Shown: positions 9,154 through 19,294 of the stretch, one piece after another | Numbering within the stretch: the first letter of the stretch is position 1 | Layout of the letters: the number at the start of each line of letters is the position of its first letter | From: Bacteroidota bacterium | GTDB lineage: Bacteria > Bacteroidota > Bacteroidia > Chitinophagales > Chitinophagaceae | DNA: 64,000 nt | Direction of reading: 5' to 3' | NCBI GenBank assembly: GCA_018266555.1 | Contig: JAFEAF010000001.1 | Location: 285,444-349,443, forward strand | Notes under the pieces: generated by a model | What the model was told of the DNA's origin: nothing | The model's database searches: none | Seen by the model: the letters and a program-made list of their open reading frames with translations, nothing else | Translations under genes and position numbers: made by a program

Positions 9154-9181
9154 AACCCCGGCTTTTCGCTGGGGTTTTTTT
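9154..9181 (+). terminator. Rho-independent terminator of ssb
   Basis: AACCCCGGC pairs with GCTGGGGTT (one G-T wobble) around a five-base loop and is followed by a run of T. It lies 24 bases after the ssb stop. Confidence 0.85.
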
Positions 9182-9222
9182 ATGAAATCTGCCGAATAAA
9201 TAAATTGATGTTTCTTTGCTTC

Positions 9223-10305
9223 ATGCCTGATCAATTTTTTACTTACAAACAATTAATTGAATTTACTGAAACTGTTTTCAAAAGAATCGGATGCTCATCC
9301 GAAGATGCAACTACTGCGGCTCATGCATTGATATCTGCTGATCTACGTGGTATTGATTCGCATGGTGTGGCCCGGCTCAGCGGGTATGTTCGTTTATGGG
9401 AAGCGAAGCGGGTAAATGCAACTCCTCAGATAAAAGTGATTCACGAATCTGCTTCTACTGCTGTTGTGGATGGCGATGGTGGATTAGGATTAGTTGTAGC
9501 CCCTCATGCAATGCATATTGCCATAGAAAAAGCAAAACAGGCAGGTACCGGTTGGGTGAGTGTACAGAACAGTAATCATTTTGGAATTGCAGGGTATCAT
9601 GCCATGATCGCTTTGCAATATGAAATGATTGGAATGGCTATGACGAATGCAAGCCCATTGGTTGCTCCGACATTTTCTTTGGATCGAATGTTGGGAACCA
9701 ATCCCATTTGTGTGGCGGTACCTGCAGGAGAAGAACCACCTTTTGTTGCTGATCTGGCAACTACTACAGCTGCAAATGGAAAATTAGAAATACTTCAACG
9801 AAAAAAACAAAAAGCTCCGATAGGTTGGATACAGGATAAAAATGGTGAACCATCTACTGATCCGCATGAATTGAAAAACGGAGGTGCCTTATTACCTCTT
9901 GGCAGCGATAAAGAACACGGAAGCCATAAAGGATATGCGTTAGGCGCTGTGGTAGATATTTTTTCTGCATTGTTAAGTGGTGCAAATTATGCACCATGGG
10001 TGCCCCCGTTTCCTGCTTATGTTCCCATGCCTTCAGAACAACCGGGAAAAGGCGTCGGTCATTTTTTGGGCGCTATGCGAATTGATGCGTTTCGCTCTGC
10101 AAATGATTTTAAAAAACATATAGATCATTGGATTCGTGGATTCAGAAATGCAAAACCTGTAGTAAGTGAAAATAGGGTACTCATTCCGGGAGATATTGAA
10201 CGGGAGATGCAGGTGCAAAGGCTGAAGGATGGTATTCCCGTCATTGAACCTGTAGTAAATGATCTGGAGCAATTGGCAAAAAAACTCAAAGTGGTATTTC
10301 CCTGA
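9223..10305 (+). CDS. Ldh_2-type malate/lactate dehydrogenase
   Basis: 360 residues from the ATG at 9223 (MPDQFFTYKQL); an ATG at 9208 and a TTG at 9205 are alternatives. The family fold, unlike the Rossmann lactate dehydrogenases, is indicated by LRGIDSHGVARLSGY with the conserved His, VSVQNSNHFGIAGYHA, TNASPLVAPTF, GTNPICVAVPAG, and the late GSHKGYALGAVVDIF. Members reduce 2-oxo acids (oxaloacetate, ureidoglycolate, 2,3-diketogulonate and others) with NAD(P)H in the cytosol. Substrate cannot be read from sequence. It is a single gene between ssb and aspartate kinase. Confidence 0.88.
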   Translation: MPDQFFTYKQLIEFTETVFKRIGCSSEDATTAAHALISADLRGIDSHGVARLSGYVRLWEAKRVNATPQIKVIHESASTAVVDGDGGLGLVVAPHAMHIAIEKAKQAGTGWVSVQNSNHFGIAGYHAMIALQYEMIGMAMTNASPLVAPTFSLDRMLGTNPICVAVPAGEEPPFVADLATTTAANGKLEILQRKKQKAPIGWIQDKNGEPSTDPHELKNGGALLPLGSDKEHGSHKGYALGAVVDIFSALLSGANYAPWVPPFPAYVPMPSEQPGKGVGHFLGAMRIDAFRSANDFKKHIDHWIRGFRNAKPVVSENRVLIPGDIEREMQVQRLKDGIPVIEPVVNDLEQLAKKLKVVFP

Positions 10306-10433
10306 AAATGGAATTTACATTTTATTTAATAAATGACAAGTTTCATAGAATCATGCGAACGATTTTTGATCAGATGTGTTATTAATTTGACATAGTTTAC
10401 AACCACCTGGTATTTCTTTTACTCTTATGCCAT

Positions 10434-10441
10434 TATCTTTG
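10434..10441 (+). promoter_or_regulatory. -7 box of aspartate kinase promoter
   Basis: TATCTTTG fits TAnnTTTG and lies 34 bases before the ATG at 10476. The expected -33 TTTG is imperfect (TTTC at about the right place). Confidence 0.4.
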
Positions 10442-10475
10442 CAGCCGAATTTTTAAAAATAATCAGGAATAGTTT

Positions 10476-11798
10476 ATGAAAGTAATGAAGTTTGGCGGCA
10501 CCAGTGTTGGTAAGCCTGAGCGAATGCATCATATCGTTTCACTTGTAACCAAAGAGGAAGAGCCTACCATTGTAGTTTTATCCGCTTTATCCGGCACCAC
10601 CAATGCCCTGGTGGAGATCGGTGATTATCTTTCAAAAGGTAATCGGACTTCAGCAAAACAATGTATTGAAAAACTCGAAGCACATTACCATACTTTCGTT
10701 AAAGAGCTGGTGAAAAAAAAAGAATCAGTGGCAAAAGCGGAGTCCATCATTGCGGAGCATTTTGAATTTTTAAATATCATTCTTAAAATTTCATTCAGCG
10801 AAGCGTTGAGTAAAGATCTTTTGGCTCAGGGCGAACTGCTTTCTACAAAATTATTCTGCACGTATCTTGAAGAGCAGGGGATTGACCATTTCCTTCTGCC
10901 TGCCCTGGAGTTTATGGTGATTGACAGCTATGACGAGCCACAGGTGAGTGTGATTAAAAATAAATTGGGGCTATTGCTGAAGAAGCATAAAAATAAAAAG
11001 CTGTTTGTAACTCAAGGTTACATTTGCCGCAATTCAAGAGGAGAAGTGGATAACCTGAAAAGAGGCGGAAGCGATTATTCTGCGTCATTGATTGCGGCTG
11101 CCGTAACGGCAACCGTATGTGAAATATGGACAGATATAGACGGTATGCACAACAATGATCCACGTATTGTAAAAAAAACAATTCCTGTGGAGCAATTAAG
11201 TTTTGAAGAAGCAGCAGAGCTGGCCTATTTCGGTGCAAAGATTTTACACCCGGCATCTATCTGGCCGGCGCAGCAATTTAAGATACCTGTAAAACTGCTG
11301 AATACGATGCAGCCTGGCGCAAAGGGGACTTTGATAACTGAACAAGCCGGTTCGGTAGGAGTGAAGGCGGTGGCAGCAAAGGATAATATCATTGCCATCC
11401 GGATCAAGAGCAGCCGCATGTTGCTGGCTTATGGTTTTCTCAGGAAAATATTTGAAGTGTTTGAGAAGTACCGTACACCAATAGATATGATCACCACATC
11501 AGAAGTTGCAGTATCCCTAACGATTGATCATTCAGTACACCTGAAAGAAATAGTAAAAGAACTGGAACCATTCGGCAGTATTGAATTGGACGAAAAGCAA
11601 ACGATTATTTCTGTGGTTGGAAATGAAATTTCAAAAACTGATGATATGGTTAAAAAATTGTTTGGCTCCATTATGAATATTCCTGTCCGTATGGTTTCTT
11701 ATGGCGGCAGCCCGCATAACATATCTTTGCTGGTGTCCGCTGAGTATAAAATAAAAATACTAAAGCAGTTAAACAAAGGTATGTTTGGCCTGGAATAA
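10476..11798 (+). CDS. Aspartate kinase, monofunctional
   Basis: 440 residues. Aspartate kinase phosphorylates aspartate to open lysine, threonine, methionine and diaminopimelate synthesis. The N-terminal KFGGTSVG (residues 5-12) is the substrate/ATP motif. GGSDYSASLIAAAV and EIWTDIDGMHNNDPR follow, then FGAKILHPASI. The last 140 residues carry the regulatory ACT pair (PIDMITTSEVAVSLTI; IISVVGNEIS), so allosteric inhibition is expected. No homoserine dehydrogenase is fused. It could be thrA- or lysC-like; context does not decide. Upstream is a TATCTTTG -7 box. Confidence 0.93.
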   Translation: MKVMKFGGTSVGKPERMHHIVSLVTKEEEPTIVVLSALSGTTNALVEIGDYLSKGNRTSAKQCIEKLEAHYHTFVKELVKKKESVAKAESIIAEHFEFLNIILKISFSEALSKDLLAQGELLSTKLFCTYLEEQGIDHFLLPALEFMVIDSYDEPQVSVIKNKLGLLLKKHKNKKLFVTQGYICRNSRGEVDNLKRGGSDYSASLIAAAVTATVCEIWTDIDGMHNNDPRIVKKTIPVEQLSFEEAAELAYFGAKILHPASIWPAQQFKIPVKLLNTMQPGAKGTLITEQAGSVGVKAVAAKDNIIAIRIKSSRMLLAYGFLRKIFEVFEKYRTPIDMITTSEVAVSLTIDHSVHLKEIVKELEPFGSIELDEKQTIISVVGNEISKTDDMVKKLFGSIMNIPVRMVSYGGSPHNISLLVSAEYKIKILKQLNKGMFGLE

Positions 11799-11871
11799 AG
11801 TTTCCTTTTTTTCTTTGTACTTTAGAACTATTTCCGGGTATAAAAATTGCTTTTATTTTAAAAGGAAAAAT

Positions 11872-12321
11872 ATGGAAACAAAAACTAAAATCATCATCCG
11901 TCGTTCTTCAGAATGGATGAATCGTTTAAGAAATTTCAAAGTGATAATAAATGGTACCGAAGCGGGTTCTTTAAAAAACGGTGCCACTGAAGAATTTTCT
12001 GTTGAACCGGGATCTAATTCTATACAGTGTAAAGTGGATTGGTACAGCAGTAAACCTTTTACGATTGAGGTGAAAGAAGGAGAAACACTGTATCTACGGG
12101 TAGGCTCGGGGATGAAATTGTACTGGCCTTTTTTCATTGCAATCATTGTGGGAGTGTTTTTAGTATTCCATTATAAAGGAAAACCTGAAAGGCCGGAATG
12201 GCTCACACCGGTAACGATTGTTTTACTGGCTCCGGGTGTACTCTATTCTTTATACTATACTACAATCGGCAGAAAAAATTACCTCGTAGTTCAGAAGGAT
12301 ACTAAAAATGTATTTGCGTAA
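11872..12321 (+). CDS. Small membrane protein with beta domain
   Basis: 149 residues from the ATG at 11872, which has a purine-rich AAAGGAAAAA just upstream; the longer reading into the kinase 3' end is unlikely. Residues 1-80 look like a small beta domain (FKVIINGTEAGSLKNG, EEFSVEPGSNSIQCKVDW). Two hydrophobic helices follow (about 85-102 and 108-126), then a basic tail. A soluble beta domain before a helical pair recalls proteins annotated only as hypothetical in Bacteroidota. It may be co-transcribed with aspartate kinase. Confidence 0.65.
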   Translation: METKTKIIIRRSSEWMNRLRNFKVIINGTEAGSLKNGATEEFSVEPGSNSIQCKVDWYSSKPFTIEVKEGETLYLRVGSGMKLYWPFFIAIIVGVFLVFHYKGKPERPEWLTPVTIVLLAPGVLYSLYYTTIGRKNYLVVQKDTKNVFA

Positions 12322-12379
12322 TATAATTTGAAGAATGAGTTGATTAGCCTGGTGGTATGGGAATTTTTTTTTAGAAACA

Positions 12380-13000
12380 TCATCCGATCATCTGCATCTG
12401 CATGGCCATCTTCACCAACGAAGCAATATTTTTTGCTTCAAACTTTGCCAGCAGGTTTTTACGATGGGTGTCCACCGTGGTAACACTTAAGAAAAGTTTA
12501 GCAGCAATTTCAATATTCGTTAACCCGTCTGCTATCAATCCAAGCACTTCTTTTTCCCGGCGGGTGAGTACCGGCCGGAAATCATCTGCATTCATTCTTA
12601 AACTATTTGCTGCTTCGTCGCTTAAATAGGTTTTTCCTTTCATGACTGATTCTATCCCTTCCAATAATTCCTGTTGGGTGGCGTTCTTTAACACATAGCC
12701 CGATGCGCCGTTTTCCATCATCTTTTCAATAAAACTTTGCTGGTTGAATGTGCTTAGCCCAAGAATAAAAATACCGGGAAATTTTTCTTTTACTTCTTTG
12801 CAAAGTTCAATGCCACTTTTACCCGGCAGATTAATGTCCATCAGTATCACATCTGGATGGTGCGAATTCAAATAGGCCAGGCAGGAGTCAGCATTCATGG
12901 CATGTCCCATCCATTCAATGTTCCTTTCATTTTGCAATAATGAATGAATGCCTTCAATTATCATGTAATGATCATCTACTATAAATATTTTTATTGCCAT
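12380..13000 (-). CDS. NarL/LuxR-type response regulator
   Basis: 206 residues. The receiver domain has the acidic pair Asp9-Asp10, the phospho-acceptor Asp55 in VILMDINLPG, and Lys105 in GYVLKNAT. The output domain (about 142-198) is a LuxR helix-turn-helix: LTRREKEVLGLIADGLTN then LSVTTVDTHRKNLLAKF. It is the cognate regulator of the kinase encoded immediately upstream; the kinase TAA abuts this ATG directly (TAAATG), so translation is coupled. Target genes are unknown, but the divergent secreted-protein cluster is the obvious candidate. Confidence 0.92.
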   Translation of the reverse strand: MAIKIFIVDDHYMIIEGIHSLLQNERNIEWMGHAMNADSCLAYLNSHHPDVILMDINLPGKSGIELCKEVKEKFPGIFILGLSTFNQQSFIEKMMENGASGYVLKNATQQELLEGIESVMKGKTYLSDEAANSLRMNADDFRPVLTRREKEVLGLIADGLTNIEIAAKLFLSVTTVDTHRKNLLAKFEAKNIASLVKMAMQMQMIG

Positions 13001-14983
13001 TTACAAAGTAAATTCAATGTTGACAGATGTGCCATTGCCCGGCTGCGAATGTACATCGAGCCGTCCTTTTAAAAATTCCACCCGGTTTTGAATATTATCC
13101 CAGCCAATTCCTTTGGACGCTTTCAATATTTCTTTATCGAATCCTTTACCATCATCTTCCACTGTTACAGATAGTATGTTTTCAGATTTAGTTACCTGCA
13201 CAATTGTATTTTTTGCAGCCGCATGTTTCATGGTATTGTTCAGCAGTTCCTGCACAATGCGGTAAATAGTTATGGAAGTCGTTTGTTCTATTTGTGCCCC
13301 ATCCATTCCAATAGACTGGTAATTCACTTGTAATGCTCCGCTCTGGTTAATGTCATTGCAAAAATCTTTAAGCGCTGCGTCCAATCCAAATTTCACCAAA
13401 GCTTCGGGCATCATGTTATGCGCCACCCGCCTCATTTCTTTGATGGAACTGTCCAGCATGTCAATGCTGCGTTCAAAGGCCTGTGCGTTATCAGGCGTCA
13501 TGATTAAATTTCCTTTCATGGTGTTTAAAGTATATTTTATGCCGGACAACATGCCTCCTAATCCATCATGCAGGTCTTTTGCCAGGCGGGTTCGTTCCTG
13601 TTCTTCCCCCTTCAATATAGCTTCAGTTGCGGTTAATTTTTTTTCAGTTTCCAGTTCGGCAATGCGCCGCTGTTGCAAGGTTTGCTTGTTTTTATAATTT
13701 CGGTAAGCCAGAAAAGCAATCAGCAATAATGCCAGCACAGCGCCTGTAAGTAAAATATTCAGGCTGCTTTTTTGCTGCAGCGACACTTTCTGTAATTGTA
13801 TCTGCGTATCTTTTTTTCCTGACTGGTATCTTGCCTCCCTTTCTGAATATTGCTTAGTTCTTTCACTGTTCAGGATGCTGTCATTCAAAATATGGTAGCT
13901 TGTAAAATACCTGTATGCATCCTTGTAGTTACCGGTAGCCGCCATGAGTTGGTGCATACCGTCATAATAAGTTCGTTGTTCATGCGGGTCATCGCTCTGC
14001 AAAAAATATTTGCTGCCTTTTTTAAAATATTCTTCTGCCAGCATAAACTGTTTTTCTTTCATGGCTAGTTTGCCCATCATCCAGTTTGCATTAGCAAGAA
14101 CATCCGGCACTTCCAGTTCAGTTGCTATTTGTAAACTTTTTTGAGCAAATATTTTTGAAGAATCTTTTCTTTCAAGTTCATAATATTCCAGTGCTATATT
14201 ATGATAATAGGATTGCAATAAAGTTTTTGCTAAGCCAAAGGTTTCCAGTTCCGGTAGGTATTTTAGACGGATACGCAAGGCTTTTTCAATATTTCCGTAT
14301 TCAAAATAATTGTCCGCCTTTTGCTGTGAGTAAATAGCAATAATAGTTTTATTCTTATATCTTTCTGCAATGGCGAGGGCTTTATCAATATACTCATCTG
14401 CCTTCGGTAAGTTTTTTAATGTATTAAATACGGCGCTCATGTTGGCATACAAATCTGATTTCTTTTTATCAAGAATACGCTGCGTTAAAGATTTATATTC
14501 AAAAACTTTCGGGTCTTCAAAAATTTCCTGTGCCCGCAGACAATAATCAATACAACTGTCATACTCCCCTTTCCAGTATTTTATATTGCTGATTTCAAAA
14601 CAGGCACCGGCTTCCAGGTAATACAATTTATTTTTTATGGCCGTCTGCAGGGAGATTTGGTAATACTCCAGGGCTTTATCTTTTTGGTCAATCCCTTTGT
14701 ACCAGAGTCCGAGCATCCGGTAAGAATTGGTAATGGCTGAAGCATCTTTTAGGACAAAACTTTTTTCCAGCGCTTCCGTAAGTAGTTGTTTTGAAAGTGA
14801 ACTGTCGCTTTCTCCAATATCATAAGCCAGGTCCCTCAGCTGCCGGATATGGCCGGTATCCAGGTTTGATTTACGGATTTGCTCCACCCGTCTTGAAATA
14901 CTATCCCGGTTATACTGCTGCGCCAGGGATGGCCTGAGTATAAAAAAAATAATAACCAGGGCAATAGCCTGTTTACATCTCAT
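13001..14983 (-). CDS. TPR sensor histidine kinase (HisKA_3)
   Basis: 660 residues. A signal peptide (ends near SLAQQ, residue 23) exports a TPR-repeat sensor (about 60-380, with KDKALEYYQISLQTAI and LPKADEYIDKALAIAE). A transmembrane helix follows at 408-427, then a coiled coil, the HisKA_3 phospho-acceptor in LAKDLHDGLGG (His472), and a HATPase_c domain with VEDDGKGFD and GIGWDNIQNR. It is the NarX/DegS-type kinase architecture with a periplasmic TPR sensor, very common in Bacteroidota. Signal unknown. It pairs with the response regulator directly downstream. Confidence 0.93.
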   Translation of the reverse strand: MRCKQAIALVIIFFILRPSLAQQYNRDSISRRVEQIRKSNLDTGHIRQLRDLAYDIGESDSSLSKQLLTEALEKSFVLKDASAITNSYRMLGLWYKGIDQKDKALEYYQISLQTAIKNKLYYLEAGACFEISNIKYWKGEYDSCIDYCLRAQEIFEDPKVFEYKSLTQRILDKKKSDLYANMSAVFNTLKNLPKADEYIDKALAIAERYKNKTIIAIYSQQKADNYFEYGNIEKALRIRLKYLPELETFGLAKTLLQSYYHNIALEYYELERKDSSKIFAQKSLQIATELEVPDVLANANWMMGKLAMKEKQFMLAEEYFKKGSKYFLQSDDPHEQRTYYDGMHQLMAATGNYKDAYRYFTSYHILNDSILNSERTKQYSEREARYQSGKKDTQIQLQKVSLQQKSSLNILLTGAVLALLLIAFLAYRNYKNKQTLQQRRIAELETEKKLTATEAILKGEEQERTRLAKDLHDGLGGMLSGIKYTLNTMKGNLIMTPDNAQAFERSIDMLDSSIKEMRRVAHNMMPEALVKFGLDAALKDFCNDINQSGALQVNYQSIGMDGAQIEQTTSITIYRIVQELLNNTMKHAAAKNTIVQVTKSENILSVTVEDDGKGFDKEILKASKGIGWDNIQNRVEFLKGRLDVHSQPGNGTSVNIEFTL

Positions 14984-15120
14984 GGAGTAAAAATATTTGT
15001 ACTTAAAAATAATCTTTCTCCTCCTTTTCCATGATTTTTTCCCGCAATAGAAAAATCCTGCTTTTCAGGGATAAAAACCAGCCTCTGGACATCTCATTTT
15101 TATATTCTAATACCAGAGTA

Positions 15121-17313
15121 ATGAAAAAATATCCCCTCTTCATTATTGGCCTTCTTGCCGCAGGATTACTATCTGCACAAACAACCAAAAAAACAGCAGC
15201 AAAGGAAAAACCTCCCACCCAAAAAGAAATGTCGGACATGATGAAAGAAGCGCAAAAGATGATGGGTGATATAAGTCCGGAAGATAAAAAGATGATGGAC
15301 AGCATGGGCATTAAAACACCGGACTTAAATCAAATGAAAAAAAATGCCTCAGGAGTCAGCGATGCACAACTGAAAGATGCTTACGAAGATGAAATGCGGG
15401 TGGTGCCCAAAAAAGATTTGGCCAGAATCGCCGCTATTCCAAAAGGAGTTACCGATGCACAAACAGGAAATTATATTATTGCCATCCAACAAAAAATAAA
15501 AACTGTTTTAAAACCAACTGTGATTGCAATGGGTGATAAAGTGTACAGTTACATCCAGGTGAATAGTAAGAATAATACCGAAGCAGGGAATATGGCCATG
15601 GGTTTATGGATGGCAGGCCAACCGGAATTAGCGGCATACACATTGGGAAAAATTTGCAGCATCAATGCAGGCAATATGGATCAAATCAGCAACTATGCTT
15701 CTATGATAAGTATGTTGGGGGCACAGCACCTTGCCATTCCCTTGCTCAATAATCTCAATGCAAAGTTTCCAAACAACAGTTCTATACTCAATAATCTTGG
15801 TCAGGCATGGTTTGGCCTGGGAGAAATTGGTAAAGCTGATAAATATTTAGACAGCGCCATTCGCATTTATGCTTATCATCCGCAGGCAAATTTTACCAAA
15901 AGCCTGATTGAAGAAAGCAAAGGAAACACGGCAAAAGCGGTGGAGTGTTTGAAAAAATCAACTCAACATTCTTATACTAAAGAAAAAGAGGAAAGATTTA
16001 AAAAACTGGGCGATAAGATGGGTAATAAAGATTTCCGTCTGCCCCAACCCAATAAAGCAGATGCCATGAACCTCGGCGAGTTTAGTTCGCCATCCTTTCC
16101 CAGCTCCGTGGATGAATGTATTATGCTTAATGTGCAATGGACGGATTTTGTAGGGCAGTTGGATGAAAAGATTGGACAACTGCAACAACAAAGAGTTTCA
16201 CTTTTAGAAACCGCTATGAAAGGCAATGAGCAGCGCTTGAATGCTGATATTAATTTAATTAAAAAAGCACAGGCAAACCCCACAAAATTTAAAGGAGGCA
16301 ATTTTATATCCGTGCCGGTGTATGCAGACAGGGCGGCAAAACTTTTTAACGCTTACAACGATCTGTATAAAAAAAAGCTGGAAGCCTTTTTGAGAAAATC
16401 TGCTGACCTGGCTGAAGGAGAACTAAAAAGTATAAAAGAGGCCTATGATGCTGAAATGGAAAAGCTGCATGAGGAAGATAATGAGCAGACCGGCGAGGGA
16501 AAGCCGAACAAAGATTTTTGCCCGAAGTACAAAGCGGCGACAGATAATTATTTAAAAGCCACCAATCCAAAGCTGGAAGAAATGTACCATGAATACCTGG
16601 AGCTGCAAAAAGAGATGCTGAATGAATCTGCCTACTGGTACATGTACATTCAATGGCCCGATATGTTTGAAGTGATGAAGGTTGACCTTCAGGTACAATG
16701 GCTTGGCGTACTGAAAGGGGGTTTCTTTCACGGTTCTTATGAAAACAATTACCCTTATGTATCCATCACCAAATATGTATGCCAGGCGCCGCCGGAAGGT
16801 TCAGGAAGCACCAAGCTGCAAAAATTTGATGATGTGGCCTGCCAGTACAATAATACCCTGGATTTGAAATTGATGACCATCACGAATAATTGCAGCCGGA
16901 TGGAAAGCAAACTCGATCTCAAATTTATCGAATACACCCGTTTTGATGATTTTGAACGGGAAGAAGGCGATACTTACATGGGAAGCACTTTAAAACTGAG
17001 TGTAGAAAAAGGATTTGATGCAGCAAAAGCAGAAGCCGGCCCTTTAAAAGTGGAAGCAAAAGTGGGTGCATCGGTGGAAATGGAATTTGACAGGGAAGGT
17101 GTAAAGGATGTGATATTAAGCGCGGAAGCTAAAGTAGGCGCCGGGCATAATACGCTTGACAAAGGATTGGAAGAAGGAGGCAGTATCGGCGGGAAAGATG
17201 TAATAGATACAACAGTGGAAGCGGGTGTGGAAGGACGCATAAGCCTTATCAGCGGGCATGGCACGGTAACCGGCACCGGTGTGCTGAGCCATGTGAAAAT
17301 AACGAGCTGGTAA
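15121..17313 (+). CDS. Secreted Met-rich TPR protein
   Basis: 730 residues from the ATG at 15121 (MKKYPLFIIGLLAAGLLSAQ), which gives a clean signal peptide; a longer frame from 15031 adds a charged, non-signal extension. A Met-rich segment (MSDMMKEAQKMMGD, then KKMMDSMG) lies at about 37-62. TPR-like helices follow (NNSSILNNLGQAWFGLGEIG, then KADKYLDSAIRIY) at about 200-300, and a long Lys/Glu-rich helical region. The last 200 residues look beta-rich with alternating acidic strands. No family recognised. It begins a run of three secreted proteins divergent from the two-component genes. Confidence 0.7.
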   Translation: MKKYPLFIIGLLAAGLLSAQTTKKTAAKEKPPTQKEMSDMMKEAQKMMGDISPEDKKMMDSMGIKTPDLNQMKKNASGVSDAQLKDAYEDEMRVVPKKDLARIAAIPKGVTDAQTGNYIIAIQQKIKTVLKPTVIAMGDKVYSYIQVNSKNNTEAGNMAMGLWMAGQPELAAYTLGKICSINAGNMDQISNYASMISMLGAQHLAIPLLNNLNAKFPNNSSILNNLGQAWFGLGEIGKADKYLDSAIRIYAYHPQANFTKSLIEESKGNTAKAVECLKKSTQHSYTKEKEERFKKLGDKMGNKDFRLPQPNKADAMNLGEFSSPSFPSSVDECIMLNVQWTDFVGQLDEKIGQLQQQRVSLLETAMKGNEQRLNADINLIKKAQANPTKFKGGNFISVPVYADRAAKLFNAYNDLYKKKLEAFLRKSADLAEGELKSIKEAYDAEMEKLHEEDNEQTGEGKPNKDFCPKYKAATDNYLKATNPKLEEMYHEYLELQKEMLNESAYWYMYIQWPDMFEVMKVDLQVQWLGVLKGGFFHGSYENNYPYVSITKYVCQAPPEGSGSTKLQKFDDVACQYNNTLDLKLMTITNNCSRMESKLDLKFIEYTRFDDFEREEGDTYMGSTLKLSVEKGFDAAKAEAGPLKVEAKVGASVEMEFDREGVKDVILSAEAKVGAGHNTLDKGLEEGGSIGGKDVIDTTVEAGVEGRISLISGHGTVTGTGVLSHVKITSW

Positions 17314-17398
17314 TTTTTATTACTCTTGTTTTTTAAGTAAAAAAATTCATGACTATTCAGCAATCAAGATTTTTTAAAAATTATAAAATTAAAAAAAC

Positions 17399-19294
17399 AT
17401 GAAAACCCTTTTAACCATCCTGTTGTTTATTTTTATTGGAATAAACACTGAGGCGCAACTCCTAAAAAAAATTAAGCAAAAAGCTGAACAGGCAGTGAAT
17501 AAAAAAGTGGAGGGCTCCGATGAGAAAAAAGAAAAAAAAGCGGATTCGGAAAATACAGAAAGTTCCGTATCATCTGAAAACGATAAAGCAACGGAAACAA
17601 AAAGCAGCAACGGCGCTGCTGATTTAAAAGTGTACAGCAAATTTGATTTTGTACCTGGCAGTAACATCATTTATTTTGACAATTTTGAAAAAGACAACAC
17701 CGGTGAAGCGCCTGCCGGTTGGATCACTTCCTCATCTGCCGAAGTGGTGACCATTGATGGCTTACCGGGAAACTGGCTGCAAATGAACGGCACCAGTACC
17801 AAACATTTTTTACGCAGTAAAAAACAAAGCTGGGGAAACAACTTTACTGTGGAATTTGATTTACTGATTGTAAAAAAAGATTATGATCCCCGTATTGATT
17901 TTGTGCTACTCAATACCGGAGGCAACCTGGTTACTGATGAAAAAATTCTGAACAGTGGAAAATATGCAGTATATGTCGGCACTATATTAGGTGATGGAGG
18001 AAAAAAAACCAGGGTTTCTCTTTACAATAATAATAACATCAACAGCCCCATTTCGGATAATATGTCTGAAAAACTTATTTACAGCAATACAGTTCCGGTG
18101 CATATCAGTATCTGTGTGCAAGGCAAACGTTTTCGTTTCTGGTGGGATGAAAAAAAAGTGTATGACCTGCAGGCCGTAAATGAAGAATACATGCCCAACC
18201 AGTTTGGTTTTAGCTTTGGCAGTGTGGGTGGTTCGGCTTATTATGTTTCAAATATCCGTGTGGCGAAAGATGTACCCGATACCCGTAAGCAACTGGAGCA
18301 GGGAAAACTTGTAAGCAACTTGCTTTTTTATACGGGCACGGCAAACTTGCGGCCGGAAAGTATGGGCGCACTGCTTGACCTCAGCAAAGTGTTGAAAGAG
18401 GCAAAGGAGACTGTAAAAATTGTGGGCCATACCGATAGCGATGGCAGCGATGCTTCAAACCAAAAACTGTCGGAGCAGAGAGCACAAACGGTTAAGAACA
18501 TACTGGTAAGCCAATATAATATTGAAGAAAGCAAACTCATCACTGAAGGTCGAGGTGCATCACAGCCGGTAGCGGACAATAAAAGTGCAGAAGGCAAAGC
18601 TCAAAACCGCAGGGTGGAATTTATTTTTAATCCATCCGCCGATGTGTATGCAAAACCTACTGGCATTGCAAAGGATAAAACGGATGTAACAATTAAAAAC
18701 AATAAGCCATCCAACAATAATAGCACCGATGCATCTGGCATGGCATCCGTGAAGTTAGAAAGTAAAATACTAACCATAAACCTGCCCTTTGCGCAGATTA
18801 TGAAAACCGGGGAGAACACTTTTACATTCATGGCAAGCAAGGAAGAAGGTAATTACAAAGAAAATTTTTTCAAAATAATGTTGCAGTCGGTCAATACAAA
18901 ACTGAAACCTGAAACATTCAACTTCAATGAACTCAATAAAAAGAATGAGTTGTATGGCACCAAGCAATTTGCTGAAATAAAAAACACAGAAGCGGCGCTT
19001 TACTACGGCGCAGCACAGAAGCCATATATTTATAAATTTTCACCCATCATTGCCAATGGTGCTATGGCTTCTTATGTGAGTGAATCGCTGATCCGAAACC
19101 TGCCTGCCCCATCTGCTAATACAAAGCTGGTAATTGAAAAAGTGGAAGATGGTAAAGCCAGTGGCTATTTTGTAATGGGCATTATGATCCAGGGATTGAA
19201 GCCTGTAAAAAAAGGGGATGCAATGACAGAAACATTCACCGATGGATTTTCGGGTGAACTGAAATGCCGGTTCACCAATATCCCGGTGTATTAA
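17399..19294 (+). CDS. LamG-like/OmpA envelope protein
   Basis: 631 residues. The signal peptide ends near EAQ (residue 20). A Lys/Glu-rich low-complexity stretch covers 22-75. Residues about 88-290 resemble a concanavalin/LamG-like beta sandwich (FDNFEKDNTGEAPAGW, FTVEFDLLI, RFRFWWDEKKVYDL). An OmpA peptidoglycan-binding domain spans 308-410, with IVGHTDSDGSDASNQKLSEQ RAQ and GAS, then QNRRVEF. A further 200-residue C-terminal domain is unassigned. Most OmpA domains are terminal, so this internal placement is unusual. It probably anchors an envelope structure to peptidoglycan. It follows the Met-rich protein by 85 bases. Confidence 0.82.
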   Translation: MKTLLTILLFIFIGINTEAQLLKKIKQKAEQAVNKKVEGSDEKKEKKADSENTESSVSSENDKATETKSSNGAADLKVYSKFDFVPGSNIIYFDNFEKDNTGEAPAGWITSSSAEVVTIDGLPGNWLQMNGTSTKHFLRSKKQSWGNNFTVEFDLLIVKKDYDPRIDFVLLNTGGNLVTDEKILNSGKYAVYVGTILGDGGKKTRVSLYNNNNINSPISDNMSEKLIYSNTVPVHISICVQGKRFRFWWDEKKVYDLQAVNEEYMPNQFGFSFGSVGGSAYYVSNIRVAKDVPDTRKQLEQGKLVSNLLFYTGTANLRPESMGALLDLSKVLKEAKETVKIVGHTDSDGSDASNQKLSEQRAQTVKNILVSQYNIEESKLITEGRGASQPVADNKSAEGKAQNRRVEFIFNPSADVYAKPTGIAKDKTDVTIKNNKPSNNNSTDASGMASVKLESKILTINLPFAQIMKTGENTFTFMASKEEGNYKENFFKIMLQSVNTKLKPETFNFNELNKKNELYGTKQFAEIKNTEAALYYGAAQKPYIYKFSPIIANGAMASYVSESLIRNLPAPSANTKLVIEKVEDGKASGYFVMGIMIQGLKPVKKGDAMTETFTDGFSGELKCRFTNIPVY

